Assembly (NCBI GenBank): GCA_965230515.1
Contig: OZ246007.1
Coordinates: 3,472,001 to 3,536,000, forward strand
Reading direction: 5' to 3'
Length of the DNA stretch: 64,000 bases
Source: JAJFKB01 sp965230515
Lineage (GTDB): Bacteria; Pseudomonadota; Gammaproteobacteria; Pseudomonadales; IMCC2047
Shown here piece by piece: positions 32,378 to 42,417 of this stretch; position 1 is the first letter of the stretch, and every line of letters starts with the position of its first letter. The notes under the pieces are model-generated. The model saw nothing but the letters and a program-made list of their open reading frames with translations, was not told the DNA's origin and did not search any database. Made by a program: the position numbers and the translations under genes.

Positions 32378-35023
32378 ATGCTATTTCTATCAGAAAGTGC
32401 TTGCCGAAAACCAGGCGGTTATATGAAAGCGGCTGGCCTGGTCAGTTTGTTGATGCTGCTAATTGTACTGCTGCCCAGTCTTTGGCCGGCATCGTTTTCG
32501 GCGCTGAATCCGGTGAAAGTGGATACCGATCCGGAAAACATGCTGGATGTTCAGGAGCCGGTCCGGGTACTGCACAACCAGATGCGTCGTGAATTTGCAT
32601 TGTACGACATGTTGGTTGTGGGGGTTGTCAATCGAGAGCATTCCCAGGGGGTGTTCAATCAGGCTACGCTGACACGGGTGCATGAGCTGGCAGCTTTTGC
32701 GCAGACTCTGGTCTGGTCGGAGGGTGATAGCGAGAAGGGTGTTATAGGCGTTGATATGATAGCGCCTTCTACTGTCGATAATATTGAACAGGATGGTCTT
32801 GGGTCTGTACGATTTGAATGGCTAATGGCACAGCCGCCAACAAGCGAAGCGGAAGCTCTTGCCGTCGCTGAAAAAGCCCAGCGGTTGCCACTGTTGAATG
32901 ACACACTGGTTTCTGCTGATCGCAAGGCGCTGGCGCTCTATATTCCCATCAGTGAAAAGAAGGTCAGTTACCGGGTGGCTTCGCAGCTGCGTGACCGTAT
33001 TAATACGTTTACAGGAAGTGATCAATACTATATCACCGGTCTGCCGGTTGCCCAGGATCAATTTGGTGTGGAGATGTTCCAGCAGATGGCGATATCGGCA
33101 CCAGTGGCGATGGCCTTGATCTTTATATTGATGTGGTTTTTCTTTCGCAATGTGAAGCTGATCATCTCCCCGATGATTGTGGCAATGGTTGCTGTGATTG
33201 TCACCATGGGGCTGCTGGTTGCCACGGGTCATACCGTGCACATTATGAGTTCCATGATCCCCATTTTTATCATGCCGATTGCGGTGCTGGATGCAGTACA
33301 TATTTTATCGGACTTTTTTGATCGATATCCGCGTTCTAACGATCGTTATACCGCGTTGCGAGAGGTGATGGAGGAGCTATCGAAACCGATGCTATATACC
33401 TCTTTAACCACGAGCGTCGGATTTGCATCTTTGGCTTTAACGCCGATTCCGCCGGTCCAGGTGTTCGGTTTGTTTGTCGGTCTCGGAGTGTTGATCGCCT
33501 GGTTGTGCACCATCACATTGGTGCCGGCTTATATCATGCTGATGTCGGAGTCAGCATTGGCGGGATTTGGTCTGGTGCAGCATGAAAACCCGGATCAGCG
33601 ACAACATCCCTCTTTGCTGGTGCGACTGCTCAACGCGACGGGCAGGTTTACCTATCAGCGTGCCAAACTGATTGTTGTGGCCGTGTGCTTGCTTGCCGGT
33701 GTTGCCTACTATGGCATTTCACAGATTAAAATTAATGATAACCCGGTGAAATGGTTTACCGAAAGTCACGATATCAGGGTTGCAGACCGCGAACTGAATG
33801 AGCGATTTGCCGGTACCTATATGGCTTACCTGACATTTCAGGCGCCGTACCAAGATTCGTCAGCCGAACAAGCCACTGAACAGGTGAGGCTGGCTATAGC
33901 CGGCCTGAATCAAACGGTAACCGAACCGTTGATTCAGGAAATGGCCCGGCAGCAGAGTAGTCTGGATTACCCTTCAAAGCTGCGCAGACTGGTTGATTTT
34001 GCAAGAAACCAGGCAGACCAGGCTGAAAGTGATGAGCTGTGGGAAAACTGGGATGCATCGGTGAGCGTGCTTGAAAATCTGATACAGGAGAGGGAAGTAT
34101 TCAAATCGCCTCATGTGCTGTCCTATATCAGTGAGCTGCAGAACTATCTGCTCAGTACCGGGTTGGTGGGTAAGAGTAATTCACTGTCGGATATTGTAAA
34201 AACGGTTCACCGTGAACTGTTAGAGGGACAATTATCCGAATTTCGTATTCCGGATAGCAAAGCGGCTGTGGCACAAACCCTGTTAACCTATCAGGGCAGC
34301 CATCGCCCTCAGGATTTATGGCATTTTGTGACCCCGGATTACCGCCGAACAAATCTTTGGCTACAGCTGAAGAGTGGTGACAATCAGGATATGAAAAAGG
34401 TCGTAGAGGCAGTTGATCGCTATCTTATCGATAACCCGCCACCGCACTCGTTAGAGGCTGACTGGTTTGGCCTGACCTACATCAACCTGGTTTGGCAGGA
34501 GAAGATGGTGGCCGGTATGATGAAGGCATTCCTGGGTAGTTTTGTCATTGTACTGTCAATGATGGTGTTTCTGTTTCGCTCATTCTGGTGGGGACTGTTG
34601 AGTATGATTCCCCTGACCGTCACCATTGCGCTCACCTATGGCATTATTGGTTTGATAGGCAAAGATTACGATATGCCCGTTGCTGTGCTTTCCTCTTTAA
34701 GTCTGGGTCTGGCCGTTGACTATGCTATTCATTTTCTGGCGCGTAGTCGGGAGTTAAGGCAGCGGTACTCGAGTTGGCGTGAAACAGTGAGTGCTGTATA
34801 TGGTGAGCCGGCCAGAGCTATTACCCGAAATATTATTGTCATCGGTTGCGGCTTTTTGCCCTTGCTCGCGGCACCATTGATTCCCTATCAAACGGTAGGC
34901 GTATTCATATCAACCATTTTGTTGTTGGCCGGAGCGGCCACACTTTTTTTACTACCGGCACTGATTCGACTGTTTGAAGATCGCCTGTTTGGGTGCGATG
35001 CCGGTGTAAATTCGGGAGATTAA
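32378..35023 (+). CDS. MMPL/RND-superfamily exporter
   Basis: An 881-residue inner-membrane protein built from two similar halves, each with one helix, a large periplasmic loop and five further helices. Conserved intramembrane acidic motifs are visible as VLDAVHILSDF in the first half and LGLAVDYAIHFLARS in the second. This is the 'predicted RND exporter' type, related to HpnN and MmpL, which move lipids or hydrophobic molecules. The next two genes, a LolA-like protein and an outer-membrane protein, fit a lipid or lipoprotein export system. Confidence 0.9.
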   Translation: MLFLSESACRKPGGYMKAAGLVSLLMLLIVLLPSLWPASFSALNPVKVDTDPENMLDVQEPVRVLHNQMRREFALYDMLVVGVVNREHSQGVFNQATLTRVHELAAFAQTLVWSEGDSEKGVIGVDMIAPSTVDNIEQDGLGSVRFEWLMAQPPTSEAEALAVAEKAQRLPLLNDTLVSADRKALALYIPISEKKVSYRVASQLRDRINTFTGSDQYYITGLPVAQDQFGVEMFQQMAISAPVAMALIFILMWFFFRNVKLIISPMIVAMVAVIVTMGLLVATGHTVHIMSSMIPIFIMPIAVLDAVHILSDFFDRYPRSNDRYTALREVMEELSKPMLYTSLTTSVGFASLALTPIPPVQVFGLFVGLGVLIAWLCTITLVPAYIMLMSESALAGFGLVQHENPDQRQHPSLLVRLLNATGRFTYQRAKLIVVAVCLLAGVAYYGISQIKINDNPVKWFTESHDIRVADRELNERFAGTYMAYLTFQAPYQDSSAEQATEQVRLAIAGLNQTVTEPLIQEMARQQSSLDYPSKLRRLVDFARNQADQAESDELWENWDASVSVLENLIQEREVFKSPHVLSYISELQNYLLSTGLVGKSNSLSDIVKTVHRELLEGQLSEFRIPDSKAAVAQTLLTYQGSHRPQDLWHFVTPDYRRTNLWLQLKSGDNQDMKKVVEAVDRYLIDNPPPHSLEADWFGLTYINLVWQEKMVAGMMKAFLGSFVIVLSMMVFLFRSFWWGLLSMIPLTVTIALTYGIIGLIGKDYDMPVAVLSSLSLGLAVDYAIHFLARSRELRQRYSSWRETVSAVYGEPARAITRNIIVIGCGFLPLLAAPLIPYQTVGVFISTILLLAGAATLFLLPALIRLFEDRLFGCDAGVNSGD

Positions 35024-35025
35024 AA

Positions 35026-35826
35026 ATGTACCCACTGCTGAGAACTTCATTTGCGATAGCCTTGGTGCTAATCCTGTTGCCCTTGGGTCGGTCCTGGGCG
35101 ATTGACGTTGATGAAATCGTAAGGAAAGCCAACCATGCGGCGTATTACCAGGGCAGGGACGGGCGGGCCCGTGTGACTATGTCCATCTTTGATGCTCAAA
35201 ATCGAGAACGAACCCGCGAGTTCACTATCCTGCGTTGGGATGGTGAAGGTGAGGCGGACAGTGAACAGCGTTTTTATGTCTATTTCAGTCGGCCCTCAGA
35301 TGTGAGTAAAACCGTGTTTTTAGTCTGGAAACACCTTGAGCGAGATGACGATCGCTGGCTCTATCTGCCGGCCCTGGATCTGGTGAAACGAATTGCCGCC
35401 AGTGACGAAAGGACCAGTTTTGTAGGGTCACATTTTTTCTACGAAGATGTTTCAGGGCGAGGCATTGATGAGGATGTCCACGAACTGCTCGAACAAACGC
35501 AGAACTATTATGTGATCAGGAGTACACCCAAAGATCCGGCGGCGGTCGAATTTTCCTACTATAAGAACTGGGTGCACAGGGAGAGTATGATTCCCGTTAA
35601 AACGGAATATTTTGATAAAAATGGCGCACTTTACCGTACCTATTCGGCGCTGAACGTCGAGCAGATTGACGGATTTAACACGGTAACCCAAAGCCGCATG
35701 GATGATCGACGTATAGGCGGTTATACGCAGATGAGTTATAGCCGTGTCCGCTATGATACTGATTTGTCCGAAGATCTGTTTACCGAACGTTACCTGCGTA
35801 ATCCGCCGAGAAAGGAACTCAGATAG
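35026..35826 (+). CDS. LolA-like outer-membrane lipoprotein-sorting protein
   Basis: A 266-residue exported protein: signal peptide up to about A25 (LPLGRSWA), then an LolA/RseB-type fold with FYVYFSRPSDVSKTVFLVWKH and DDRWLYLPALDLVKRI. It is annotated in related genomes as 'outer membrane lipoprotein-sorting protein' and usually accompanies an MMPL exporter. It probably carries a hydrophobic cargo from the exporter across the periplasm. GGGAG precedes ATG 35026 by eight bases; 2 bases separate it from the exporter. Confidence 0.87.
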   Translation: MYPLLRTSFAIALVLILLPLGRSWAIDVDEIVRKANHAAYYQGRDGRARVTMSIFDAQNRERTREFTILRWDGEGEADSEQRFYVYFSRPSDVSKTVFLVWKHLERDDDRWLYLPALDLVKRIAASDERTSFVGSHFFYEDVSGRGIDEDVHELLEQTQNYYVIRSTPKDPAAVEFSYYKNWVHRESMIPVKTEYFDKNGALYRTYSALNVEQIDGFNTVTQSRMDDRRIGGYTQMSYSRVRYDTDLSEDLFTERYLRNPPRKELR

Positions 35827-35827
35827 G

Positions 35828-37294
35828 ATGAGCTTTTTGCGGGCCCTGTTTGTGGTATTTATTTATCTGGCTATGGCAATGCCAGCTTACGCCAGCGATG
35901 CGCCGGTGTTACCTGCCGGCCTTGGGCCTCCCGCAGCGTCAAAGGACCCGAAGCTGCCTGAAGGATTGAGTTCTCCGGGTGACATCGGCGCGAAGAGTTC
36001 CTCTGGCGAGCCTTCGTTACCTTTTGGCCTGGACGGGGCGTTTTCGAAAAACAATGCGCCGCTGGACAGGGAAACGAGCCAAAAATCATTGTTATCGAAA
36101 TTAACCGGGTTCGCAGAATTCCGTGGTGGTAGCCGCATTGCCGGTGATGCCAATCAGAAACACAAGTCGATACTGGAAAGCCGGTTGCAACTGCAATGGG
36201 AGCAGCACTGGCAATCAATCGGCACCAGGATTACCGCAGACCTGCTATACGATGATCTGGTCAATGATCATGATGTGGCCCTGGAATCAGGGAGAGGCTG
36301 GCTGGATCTTCGTGAGGCCTATCTGTTGATTCGACCGACAGGCAGCATCGACCTGAAAGCGGGGCGACAAATTCTGACCTGGGGTGCTGGGGATCTGGTT
36401 TTTATTAATGACCTGTTTCCCAAGGACTGGAACTCCTTTTTTCTGGGGCGTGACAGTGAATATCTGAAAGCGCCCTCTGATGCAATCCGGTTCAGCTGGT
36501 TTAGTGAACAGGTAAATCTGGAAATTGTCTTCACCCCGAGGTTTGATGCAGACCGGTTTATTGATGGATCACGCATCTCCTTTTTTAATCCAAGTCTGGA
36601 TAACGAAAATGGCGGTGTTGGTTTGATACCGGTCATCAGACCGGATCGGTGGTTTGATGACTCGGAGTGGGCGGTCCGCCTGTATCGTCAGCTAGGATCG
36701 TTCGAGATTGCCGTGTATGGTTATCAGGGGTATTGGAAAAGCCCGGTCGGGGTTGATATGCAAAGTGGCGATTCGATATTCCCCAAACTTCAATCATTTG
36801 GTACCAGTATCAGAGGACCTTTATATCAAGGTATTGCTAATCTTGAGTTGGGTTACTACTCGAGCCGGGACGACCGGGAGGGGGTGGATCCGTTAATCCG
36901 CAATAGCGAGTTTCGGCTGTTGCTGGGCTATGAGCAGGAACTGCTGGTCGATCTGACCGGTTCAGTACAAATATACTGGGAACAGATTCAGGATTACAAC
37001 GCTTATCGAAGTAGTCTGCTACCCGGAATGCCGCCGCGTGATGAAAACAGGCTGGTCTGGACCGTAAGGTTAACCCGGTTGCTGTTCAATCAGAATTTAA
37101 CGCTCTCATTGTTTAATTTCTACAGTACATCCGATCAGGACGGTTATCTGCGGTTAAAGGCGAATTATAAGGTTTCGGATAGCTGGCAGCTTGAACTTGG
37201 ACTGAATCGTTTCTACGGAGAAAAGCGACATACTTTTTTTGCGCAGTTTGAAGATAACAGTAATGCCTACCTCTCATTTCGTTATGGATTTTGA
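35828..37294 (+). CDS. DUF1302-like outer-membrane beta-barrel protein
   Basis: A 488-residue exported protein. After the signal peptide (FIYLAMAMPAYA) come three spaced LPxGL repeats (LPAGL, LPEGL, LPFGL) in a Pro/Ser-rich linker. The rest looks like a beta-barrel: alternating aromatic strands, LKAGRQILTWGAGD as in DUF1302-like proteins, and the C-terminal Phe of an outer-membrane protein (SFRYGF). It begins 1 base after the LolA-like gene, so the exporter, carrier and barrel form one operon. The cargo is unknown. Confidence 0.82.
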   Translation: MSFLRALFVVFIYLAMAMPAYASDAPVLPAGLGPPAASKDPKLPEGLSSPGDIGAKSSSGEPSLPFGLDGAFSKNNAPLDRETSQKSLLSKLTGFAEFRGGSRIAGDANQKHKSILESRLQLQWEQHWQSIGTRITADLLYDDLVNDHDVALESGRGWLDLREAYLLIRPTGSIDLKAGRQILTWGAGDLVFINDLFPKDWNSFFLGRDSEYLKAPSDAIRFSWFSEQVNLEIVFTPRFDADRFIDGSRISFFNPSLDNENGGVGLIPVIRPDRWFDDSEWAVRLYRQLGSFEIAVYGYQGYWKSPVGVDMQSGDSIFPKLQSFGTSIRGPLYQGIANLELGYYSSRDDREGVDPLIRNSEFRLLLGYEQELLVDLTGSVQIYWEQIQDYNAYRSSLLPGMPPRDENRLVWTVRLTRLLFNQNLTLSLFNFYSTSDQDGYLRLKANYKVSDSWQLELGLNRFYGEKRHTFFAQFEDNSNAYLSFRYGF

Positions 37295-37359
37295 TTGTTA
37301 AAGTGCCCCATAAAGTCATCTTTTTGATATTTTATTGTAAAACACAAATTTACTTTTTC

Positions 37360-37427
37360 TGACTTCACAAATTAGTCATTTAGACTATGCTCAGTAAGGG
37401 GCTAACCACTATTGTTATCCAGTGGTT
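37360..37427 (+). promoter_or_regulatory. Dyads in the leader of the TonB-receptor operon
   Basis: TGACT (37360-37364) pairs with AGTCA (37374-37378), and AACCACT (37404-37410) pairs perfectly with AGTGGTT (37421-37427). They lie 36-100 bases before the TonB-receptor start. They may be an operator and an RNA hairpin; no Fur-box consensus was recognised. Confidence 0.35.
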
Positions 37428-37462
37428 GTATAGAAAAATAAAAAAAATAACGAGATAGACTG

Positions 37463-39490
37463 ATGTACAGAAATTTTCCTGCCCAACTGAATGGCGCAAT
37501 ATTGGGGTTGAGTGTCGCTTTTTTGAGTCTGACTCAACCCACCGAGGCAAATAGCCTGTCGGCTGCTCAACTGGCCGAGCTGCCCTTTGAGGAGCTCATG
37601 CAGATGGATGTCATGGTCTCCAGTGTCAGCAAAATGGACCAACTGTTGGCAGATACCGCCGCGGGTGTTTTTGTGATTACCGCGGAAGATCTTCGGCGCA
37701 GCGGTGTCAGTTCCATCCCGGAAGCACTGAGAATGGTTCCGGGAATGCAGGTGGCCCGTATTGGTAGCAGTGAGTGGGCAGTTTCCGCGCGAGGCTTTAG
37801 TTCGCGGTATTCCAAATTCCAGCTGATTCTTGTTGACGGTCGCAGCGTCTATGATCCCCTGTTTGGTGGTGTTAACTGGGATGAGCAGAATCTGATTCTG
37901 GAAAATATAGAACGCATTGAGGTGATAAGAGGCCCTGCCGGCAGTGTCTGGGGCAGTAATGCCGTGAACGGGATGGTCAATATTATCACCCGCCAGGCCA
38001 GGGACAGTCAGGGTCTGTATCTCTCTGTCGCGGGAGGGAATGAACTGGAGCGCTCGTCGCTGGTGCTCAATTATGGCGCGCCGTTGGCGCAGGGCCATTA
38101 TCGGGTCGGCTTGCGTCACGCCCGGCATGGCTTGATGTCGGGTAGTGAAGGATTGGATGATAACGCCTGGCAGGATCAGCGCATTACCTTTGATTATCAG
38201 GGTGATCTTGCGCAGGGGCAGTTGTCTGTTTCCTTTGCGCTTTTCAGGATAGAAACCGAAACCCTGTGGCCTTCGATACAGTTTGACCGGTTTACCACCT
38301 TTGCGGTGGATCCGGAAGAGGATAAAGAGGGTGGTTCATTTCAAGTAAACTGGGAGAAGGAGATCGGGCCAAATGTGGCGCTCAGTCTGCGCAGTTCCTA
38401 TGACGATATACACCGAAGCTCAGACCTTTTTGAATGGAACAGTGATAATTTTGACCTGGATGCAGAAATCACCTATTCCGGTTTAGCAAAGCAGGAGATT
38501 CGAGTTGGAGCGAATACCCGGTTCAGCCGCAGCGAGTTCATCAACAAGGGTGGTTTTAGCTTAACCATTACACCGGAGAAGGATCGTCTGGAAAACCTGA
38601 GTCTGTTTGTGCAGGATGAGATTCGTCTGAACCGGGCAGTGCGGCTTACCCTTGGCGCACGTTTTGAGGACTCCTCCCTTGGAGGCAGCGCGCTACTGCC
38701 GTCGGCGCGATTGCTTTGGAAACCCGCCGAGCAACACCGCGTCTGGGCCGCTGCGTCCCGGGCTGAAGCCACACTATCAAGATTTGAGTCGGATAACCTG
38801 CGTGTCAATACCGATATCCTGCCTCCCGGTGTGGCGGGACCCCTACCGGTATTGCTGACACTGACCAACTCCGGTGAGTCTCCAGAGAATTCAGAATTGC
38901 TGGCCTATGAATTGGGCTATCGTTTTCATCAAAGCGAGAATTTTGAAATGGATCTGACCCTGTTCCGGCATGAGTATGATCATTTGATTGACTCAGGCAG
39001 GGCACTTCCTCCCTACCTTTCAGCGTTTTCAGGTCAGTCCTTTACCCAGCTGGATCTGGTCGCCAGTGATACTGCAGAGGGCGAGTTATCGGGTGCGGAG
39101 CTTTCAACCAGCTGGAAAATCAATGACCAGATTTATCTGCAGTACAGTGGCAGCTATATCGAATCCGATATCGATAATGGCTCACCGGTTTTTTACGATG
39201 CGCCAGAATGGCAGCACTCTCTTCGGGCACTGTGGAACCTGAAACCGGAGATCAGTCTTGATAGCTGGCTCAGTTATGTCGACGCTGTGCCTGAGAGTGA
39301 TATTGAAAGTTACTGGAATCTTAATGTTCGAGTGGCGTGGCAGCTCAGTCCCCGGTTTAGAGTGTCCCTGATGGGTAAGAATCTAATCGATTCCGACCGT
39401 GTTGAGTTTGAAAGAGAGAATCTGCCACCCAATAACCATGAAATGGTAAATTACTGGTTTATTAAGTTCGAATGGACACCGGGTAACTAG
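37463..39490 (+). CDS. TonB-dependent outer-membrane receptor
   Basis: A 675-residue receptor. After the signal peptide, the plug domain shows VFVITAEDLRRSGVSSIPEALRMVPG, LILVDGRSVYDPLFGG and IERIEVIRGPAGSVWGSNAVNGMVNIITR, followed by a 22-strand type barrel ending in WFIKFEW. The size is small for siderophore receptors and similar to BtuB. yfiR and a GGDEF/EAL gene follow immediately, a known association in which receptors feed cyclic-di-GMP control. The ligand is unknown. Confidence 0.93.
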   Translation: MYRNFPAQLNGAILGLSVAFLSLTQPTEANSLSAAQLAELPFEELMQMDVMVSSVSKMDQLLADTAAGVFVITAEDLRRSGVSSIPEALRMVPGMQVARIGSSEWAVSARGFSSRYSKFQLILVDGRSVYDPLFGGVNWDEQNLILENIERIEVIRGPAGSVWGSNAVNGMVNIITRQARDSQGLYLSVAGGNELERSSLVLNYGAPLAQGHYRVGLRHARHGLMSGSEGLDDNAWQDQRITFDYQGDLAQGQLSVSFALFRIETETLWPSIQFDRFTTFAVDPEEDKEGGSFQVNWEKEIGPNVALSLRSSYDDIHRSSDLFEWNSDNFDLDAEITYSGLAKQEIRVGANTRFSRSEFINKGGFSLTITPEKDRLENLSLFVQDEIRLNRAVRLTLGARFEDSSLGGSALLPSARLLWKPAEQHRVWAAASRAEATLSRFESDNLRVNTDILPPGVAGPLPVLLTLTNSGESPENSELLAYELGYRFHQSENFEMDLTLFRHEYDHLIDSGRALPPYLSAFSGQSFTQLDLVASDTAEGELSGAELSTSWKINDQIYLQYSGSYIESDIDNGSPVFYDAPEWQHSLRALWNLKPEISLDSWLSYVDAVPESDIESYWNLNVRVAWQLSPRFRVSLMGKNLIDSDRVEFERENLPPNNHEMVNYWFIKFEWTPGN

Positions 39491-40071
39491 TGCCGGGCAG
39501 CATGATTGTTATGATGTTTAAACGACCACCCGGTAAAACTCTCCGTTACCTGCTGTTGGCGCTATTGCTACCGCTGTCTTTCAGTGTATCGGCGCTCGAT
39601 GTTGATGTGGTTGCGCTGAAGGCAGCCTATTTGGCAAATTTTATGAAGTTTGTGAAGTGGCTGCCGGAGAATAATCATGGAAACCAGACCAGTGAAATCT
39701 GTTTGTTGGCAGAATCCGGCGAGTTGCAAGACGCATTGGTGAGTATTGCAAACTCGGCCGGAGCGCCGGGACGCTTCTCGGTAAGACGCCTTGGAAGTGA
39801 TGCACTGGAGTCCCCTGAATCGACGCGAGCTTGCGCGGTGCTCTACTTTGAAGAAGAGTACAGGGATGCCATCGCCGACCAGATCAAATTGATGCTGGAA
39901 AGTCCAATATTATTGGTTTCAGAAAATGATGTGGGCAGCACTTTTTCGATGATCTCCATGTTTCTGGTTGGTAATAAACTTAAATTTTCCGTCAATCTCA
40001 GATTGGTCAGTGATGCTCAACTGAGCATCAGTTCGAAATTACTGCGACTGGCTTATCGGGTATACGAATAA
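39490..40071 (+). CDS. YfiR-family periplasmic protein
   Basis: A 193-residue exported protein of the YfiR/DUF4154 family. The signal peptide ends near FSVSALDVD; typical segments are LKAAYLANFMKFVKWLP, LYFEEEYRDAI and STFSMISMFLVGNKLKFSVNL. In Pseudomonas YfiR represses the diguanylate cyclase YfiN in the periplasm. The next gene is a membrane GGDEF/EAL protein with a YfiN-like sensor, three bases away, so the same pairing is likely. The start is GTG 39490 or ATG 39502. Confidence 0.88.
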   Translation: MPGSMIVMMFKRPPGKTLRYLLLALLLPLSFSVSALDVDVVALKAAYLANFMKFVKWLPENNHGNQTSEICLLAESGELQDALVSIANSAGAPGRFSVRRLGSDALESPESTRACAVLYFEEEYRDAIADQIKLMLESPILLVSENDVGSTFSMISMFLVGNKLKFSVNLRLVSDAQLSISSKLLRLAYRVYE

Positions 40072-40074
40072 CTT

Positions 40075-42168
40075 ATGGCAGGACTCAATTTCAAAATAAA
40101 AACCAAAATGGTCATTATTGTGATGGCCGTTGCGATGCTCGGTATGCTTGGTATCGGTATCCCGCAGGTGTTAAAGACGATCCGTTTGATTGAAGCCAAC
40201 CAAAGCCGCAGTCTTGAAAGCGCGATGCAGATACTGGGGCATAACCTGTCAGCTTCGGTGCTGTTCCAGGATGAAGAGAGTGCCCAGGAACTGTTGCAAT
40301 CGATGGGCGGGGATCCCTCGATTATCCTGGTCAGGGTGGTGTCAAATGACACCCGATTTGGTGTAGCTTTCCGAAATGATAAATTTCCATCCGAAGCACA
40401 TCTTATTGAATCGGGGACGCTGAAAACGGAGCAGCTCTCGAAGCAAAATATTCTCTATATCCGTCAGTTGGTTCAGCATGACGGCCAATCGGTGGGTGAA
40501 TTGCATCTTTATGCCTCTGATTTGCAGGTTCAAAGGCAGGTGGTTGACTCCATTCAGGGTTTCCTGATGGTTTTTCTGGTGGTGGGTGCCGTGGCGCTAT
40601 GGGTCACCGTACAGCTGCGCAAAACCATCACCCGGCCGGTGTTAAAGCTCAATCGTATTTCGCAGGCGGTCATGAAAACAGGAGACTATTCACTCAGAGT
40701 GGATGTGAATGGTAGTGACGAGTTGGGTCAGCTGGCCCGAGATTTTAACCGCATGCTTGAACAGATAGAGAACCGGGATAGAATTCTGGAAAGTACCGTG
40801 CAGGAACGTACCAGTGAGTTACAGGGTCTGGCGGAGGACTTCAGGCATCGTGCGTTGCATGACGCGTTAACCGGTCTGCCAAACAGGGCATTGCTGGTGG
40901 AAAGGTTCCACGGCTGGACCGATAAAGCCAGAGAGGGGGGCGTAAAACTGGGTCTGTTACTGATTGACCTGGACAATTTCAAAGTGATCAACGATACCTT
41001 GGGACATGAAGTGGGCGATGATCTGCTGAAAATTATCGCCAGTCGCCTTATCGGTGTGATCAGGAAACAGGATTTTGTTTGTCGATTGGGTGGTGATGAG
41101 TTTGTGCTGGTGATCAATAATTTGGCTGAGATTGCTGACCTGGAGAAAAAAGCCGAGAGTATTATGGCGGCTTTTAAGGAGCCGTGTGTTATGAAGGGGC
41201 AGCAGTTGGATATTACGTTTAGTGTTGGCGGGAGTGTGTATCCCGATCATGGTAAAGAGTTGACCGAGTTGAAGCGGTCAGCGGACATTGCCATGTATAG
41301 AGCCAAAGAACAGGGGAAAAACCGGTATCAGCTGTTTATGGAGAGTATGGAGGAGAGTGCCAGGCGGCGCATGCTGGTGCAAAACGAGATTCGCTCGGCA
41401 ATTCAGAACGAAAGGATCATTGTCCACTATCAACCCAAGGTAAACGCCCGCACCGGTGAGTTTCTCGGCTGTGAGGCGCTGTGTCGTTGGGATCACCCGG
41501 GTGAAGGCATCATTTATCCTGAGAAATTTATTGCCTACGCGGAAGATTGTGGTCTGATTCATTATCTGGATTACCATGTGGTGTCAACGGCGGTTAATCA
41601 GGTGCTTGAGTGGCACCGCAAAGGCTTTTCGGAGGTGAGGTTGGCGGTCAACCTGTCAGCCCAGCATTTCAGTAATGAAAATATTGTTGTTTTTATAGAG
41701 AATTTGCTCGCAGAAACCGGCTTTCCGGCTTCCTGTCTTGAACTGGAAATTACCGAAGCGGTATTCATCAGTGAAACCGAGATCGCGAGACACGTGATTC
41801 ATGAGCTCAGAGCGTTAGGCTGCAAGTTAAGTCTGGATGACTTTGGTGTGGGCTATTCCTCCCTGAGCTACCTTCGCACTATGCCGGTTAACTGTATTAA
41901 ACTGGATAAGTCCTTCATTGCATTGCTGAGTCAATCCGCTAAGGATCGCCAGTTAACCCAGGGAATTATTGCGCTTGCGGAAGGGCTTAATCTCGAGGTG
42001 GTTGCTGAGGGTATCGAAACGCGAGAGCAGATGGAATACCTGCTCGAATTGGGGTGTGACCAGCATCAGGGTTATTACTACGGCAAACCTATGCCAGTGG
42101 CGGCACTGGAAAACTGGATTGAGGCCTGGGATCGTCAAGATCAGCGGGAGCAGATTTACCTCAATTAG
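40075..42168 (+). CDS. Membrane GGDEF-EAL protein with CHASE8/HAMP input
   Basis: A 697-residue cyclic-di-GMP enzyme. Two helices (about 11-33 and 161-181) enclose a CHASE8-like periplasmic domain (NLSASVLFQDEESAQELL), followed by HAMP (about 180-235), GGDEF and EAL domains. GGDEF is intact (339-343) with an inhibitory RxxD site (R330-D333), and EAL (467-469), DDFGVGYSSL and AEGIET are intact too, so both synthesis and breakdown are possible. The layout resembles YfiN plus an EAL domain. The YfiR-like protein upstream should act on its periplasmic part. Confidence 0.93.
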   Translation: MAGLNFKIKTKMVIIVMAVAMLGMLGIGIPQVLKTIRLIEANQSRSLESAMQILGHNLSASVLFQDEESAQELLQSMGGDPSIILVRVVSNDTRFGVAFRNDKFPSEAHLIESGTLKTEQLSKQNILYIRQLVQHDGQSVGELHLYASDLQVQRQVVDSIQGFLMVFLVVGAVALWVTVQLRKTITRPVLKLNRISQAVMKTGDYSLRVDVNGSDELGQLARDFNRMLEQIENRDRILESTVQERTSELQGLAEDFRHRALHDALTGLPNRALLVERFHGWTDKAREGGVKLGLLLIDLDNFKVINDTLGHEVGDDLLKIIASRLIGVIRKQDFVCRLGGDEFVLVINNLAEIADLEKKAESIMAAFKEPCVMKGQQLDITFSVGGSVYPDHGKELTELKRSADIAMYRAKEQGKNRYQLFMESMEESARRRMLVQNEIRSAIQNERIIVHYQPKVNARTGEFLGCEALCRWDHPGEGIIYPEKFIAYAEDCGLIHYLDYHVVSTAVNQVLEWHRKGFSEVRLAVNLSAQHFSNENIVVFIENLLAETGFPASCLELEITEAVFISETEIARHVIHELRALGCKLSLDDFGVGYSSLSYLRTMPVNCIKLDKSFIALLSQSAKDRQLTQGIIALAEGLNLEVVAEGIETREQMEYLLELGCDQHQGYYYGKPMPVAALENWIEAWDRQDQREQIYLN

Positions 42169-42417
42169 CATGAACAGGCCTTGCAAAAACTTCCGTCTGG
42201 AAAAACCTCGAGGTGTATCCTTTTTACGCTATCGGCCATGCCCTGTGTTGGAGAGTCGGCTTTGTTTAATTTGCTGAATTCCGTCAGGTTGTATAAACCG
42301 CCGCGATGCTGCTAATTACTGTAACGGAGTTTGTACAATGCTTGCTTTATGGCCTGAAAAATCAGATCATTGTGCCGCAAAATCCTCAGGTATTTAAATG
42401 GAATGGTATTTGCCGGA

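Noticed and set aside
36000..36220. Long minus-strand frames opposite the LPxGL barrel gene
   Set aside because: They arise from the Pro/Gly/Ser codon bias of the real gene on the plus strand and have no start context.
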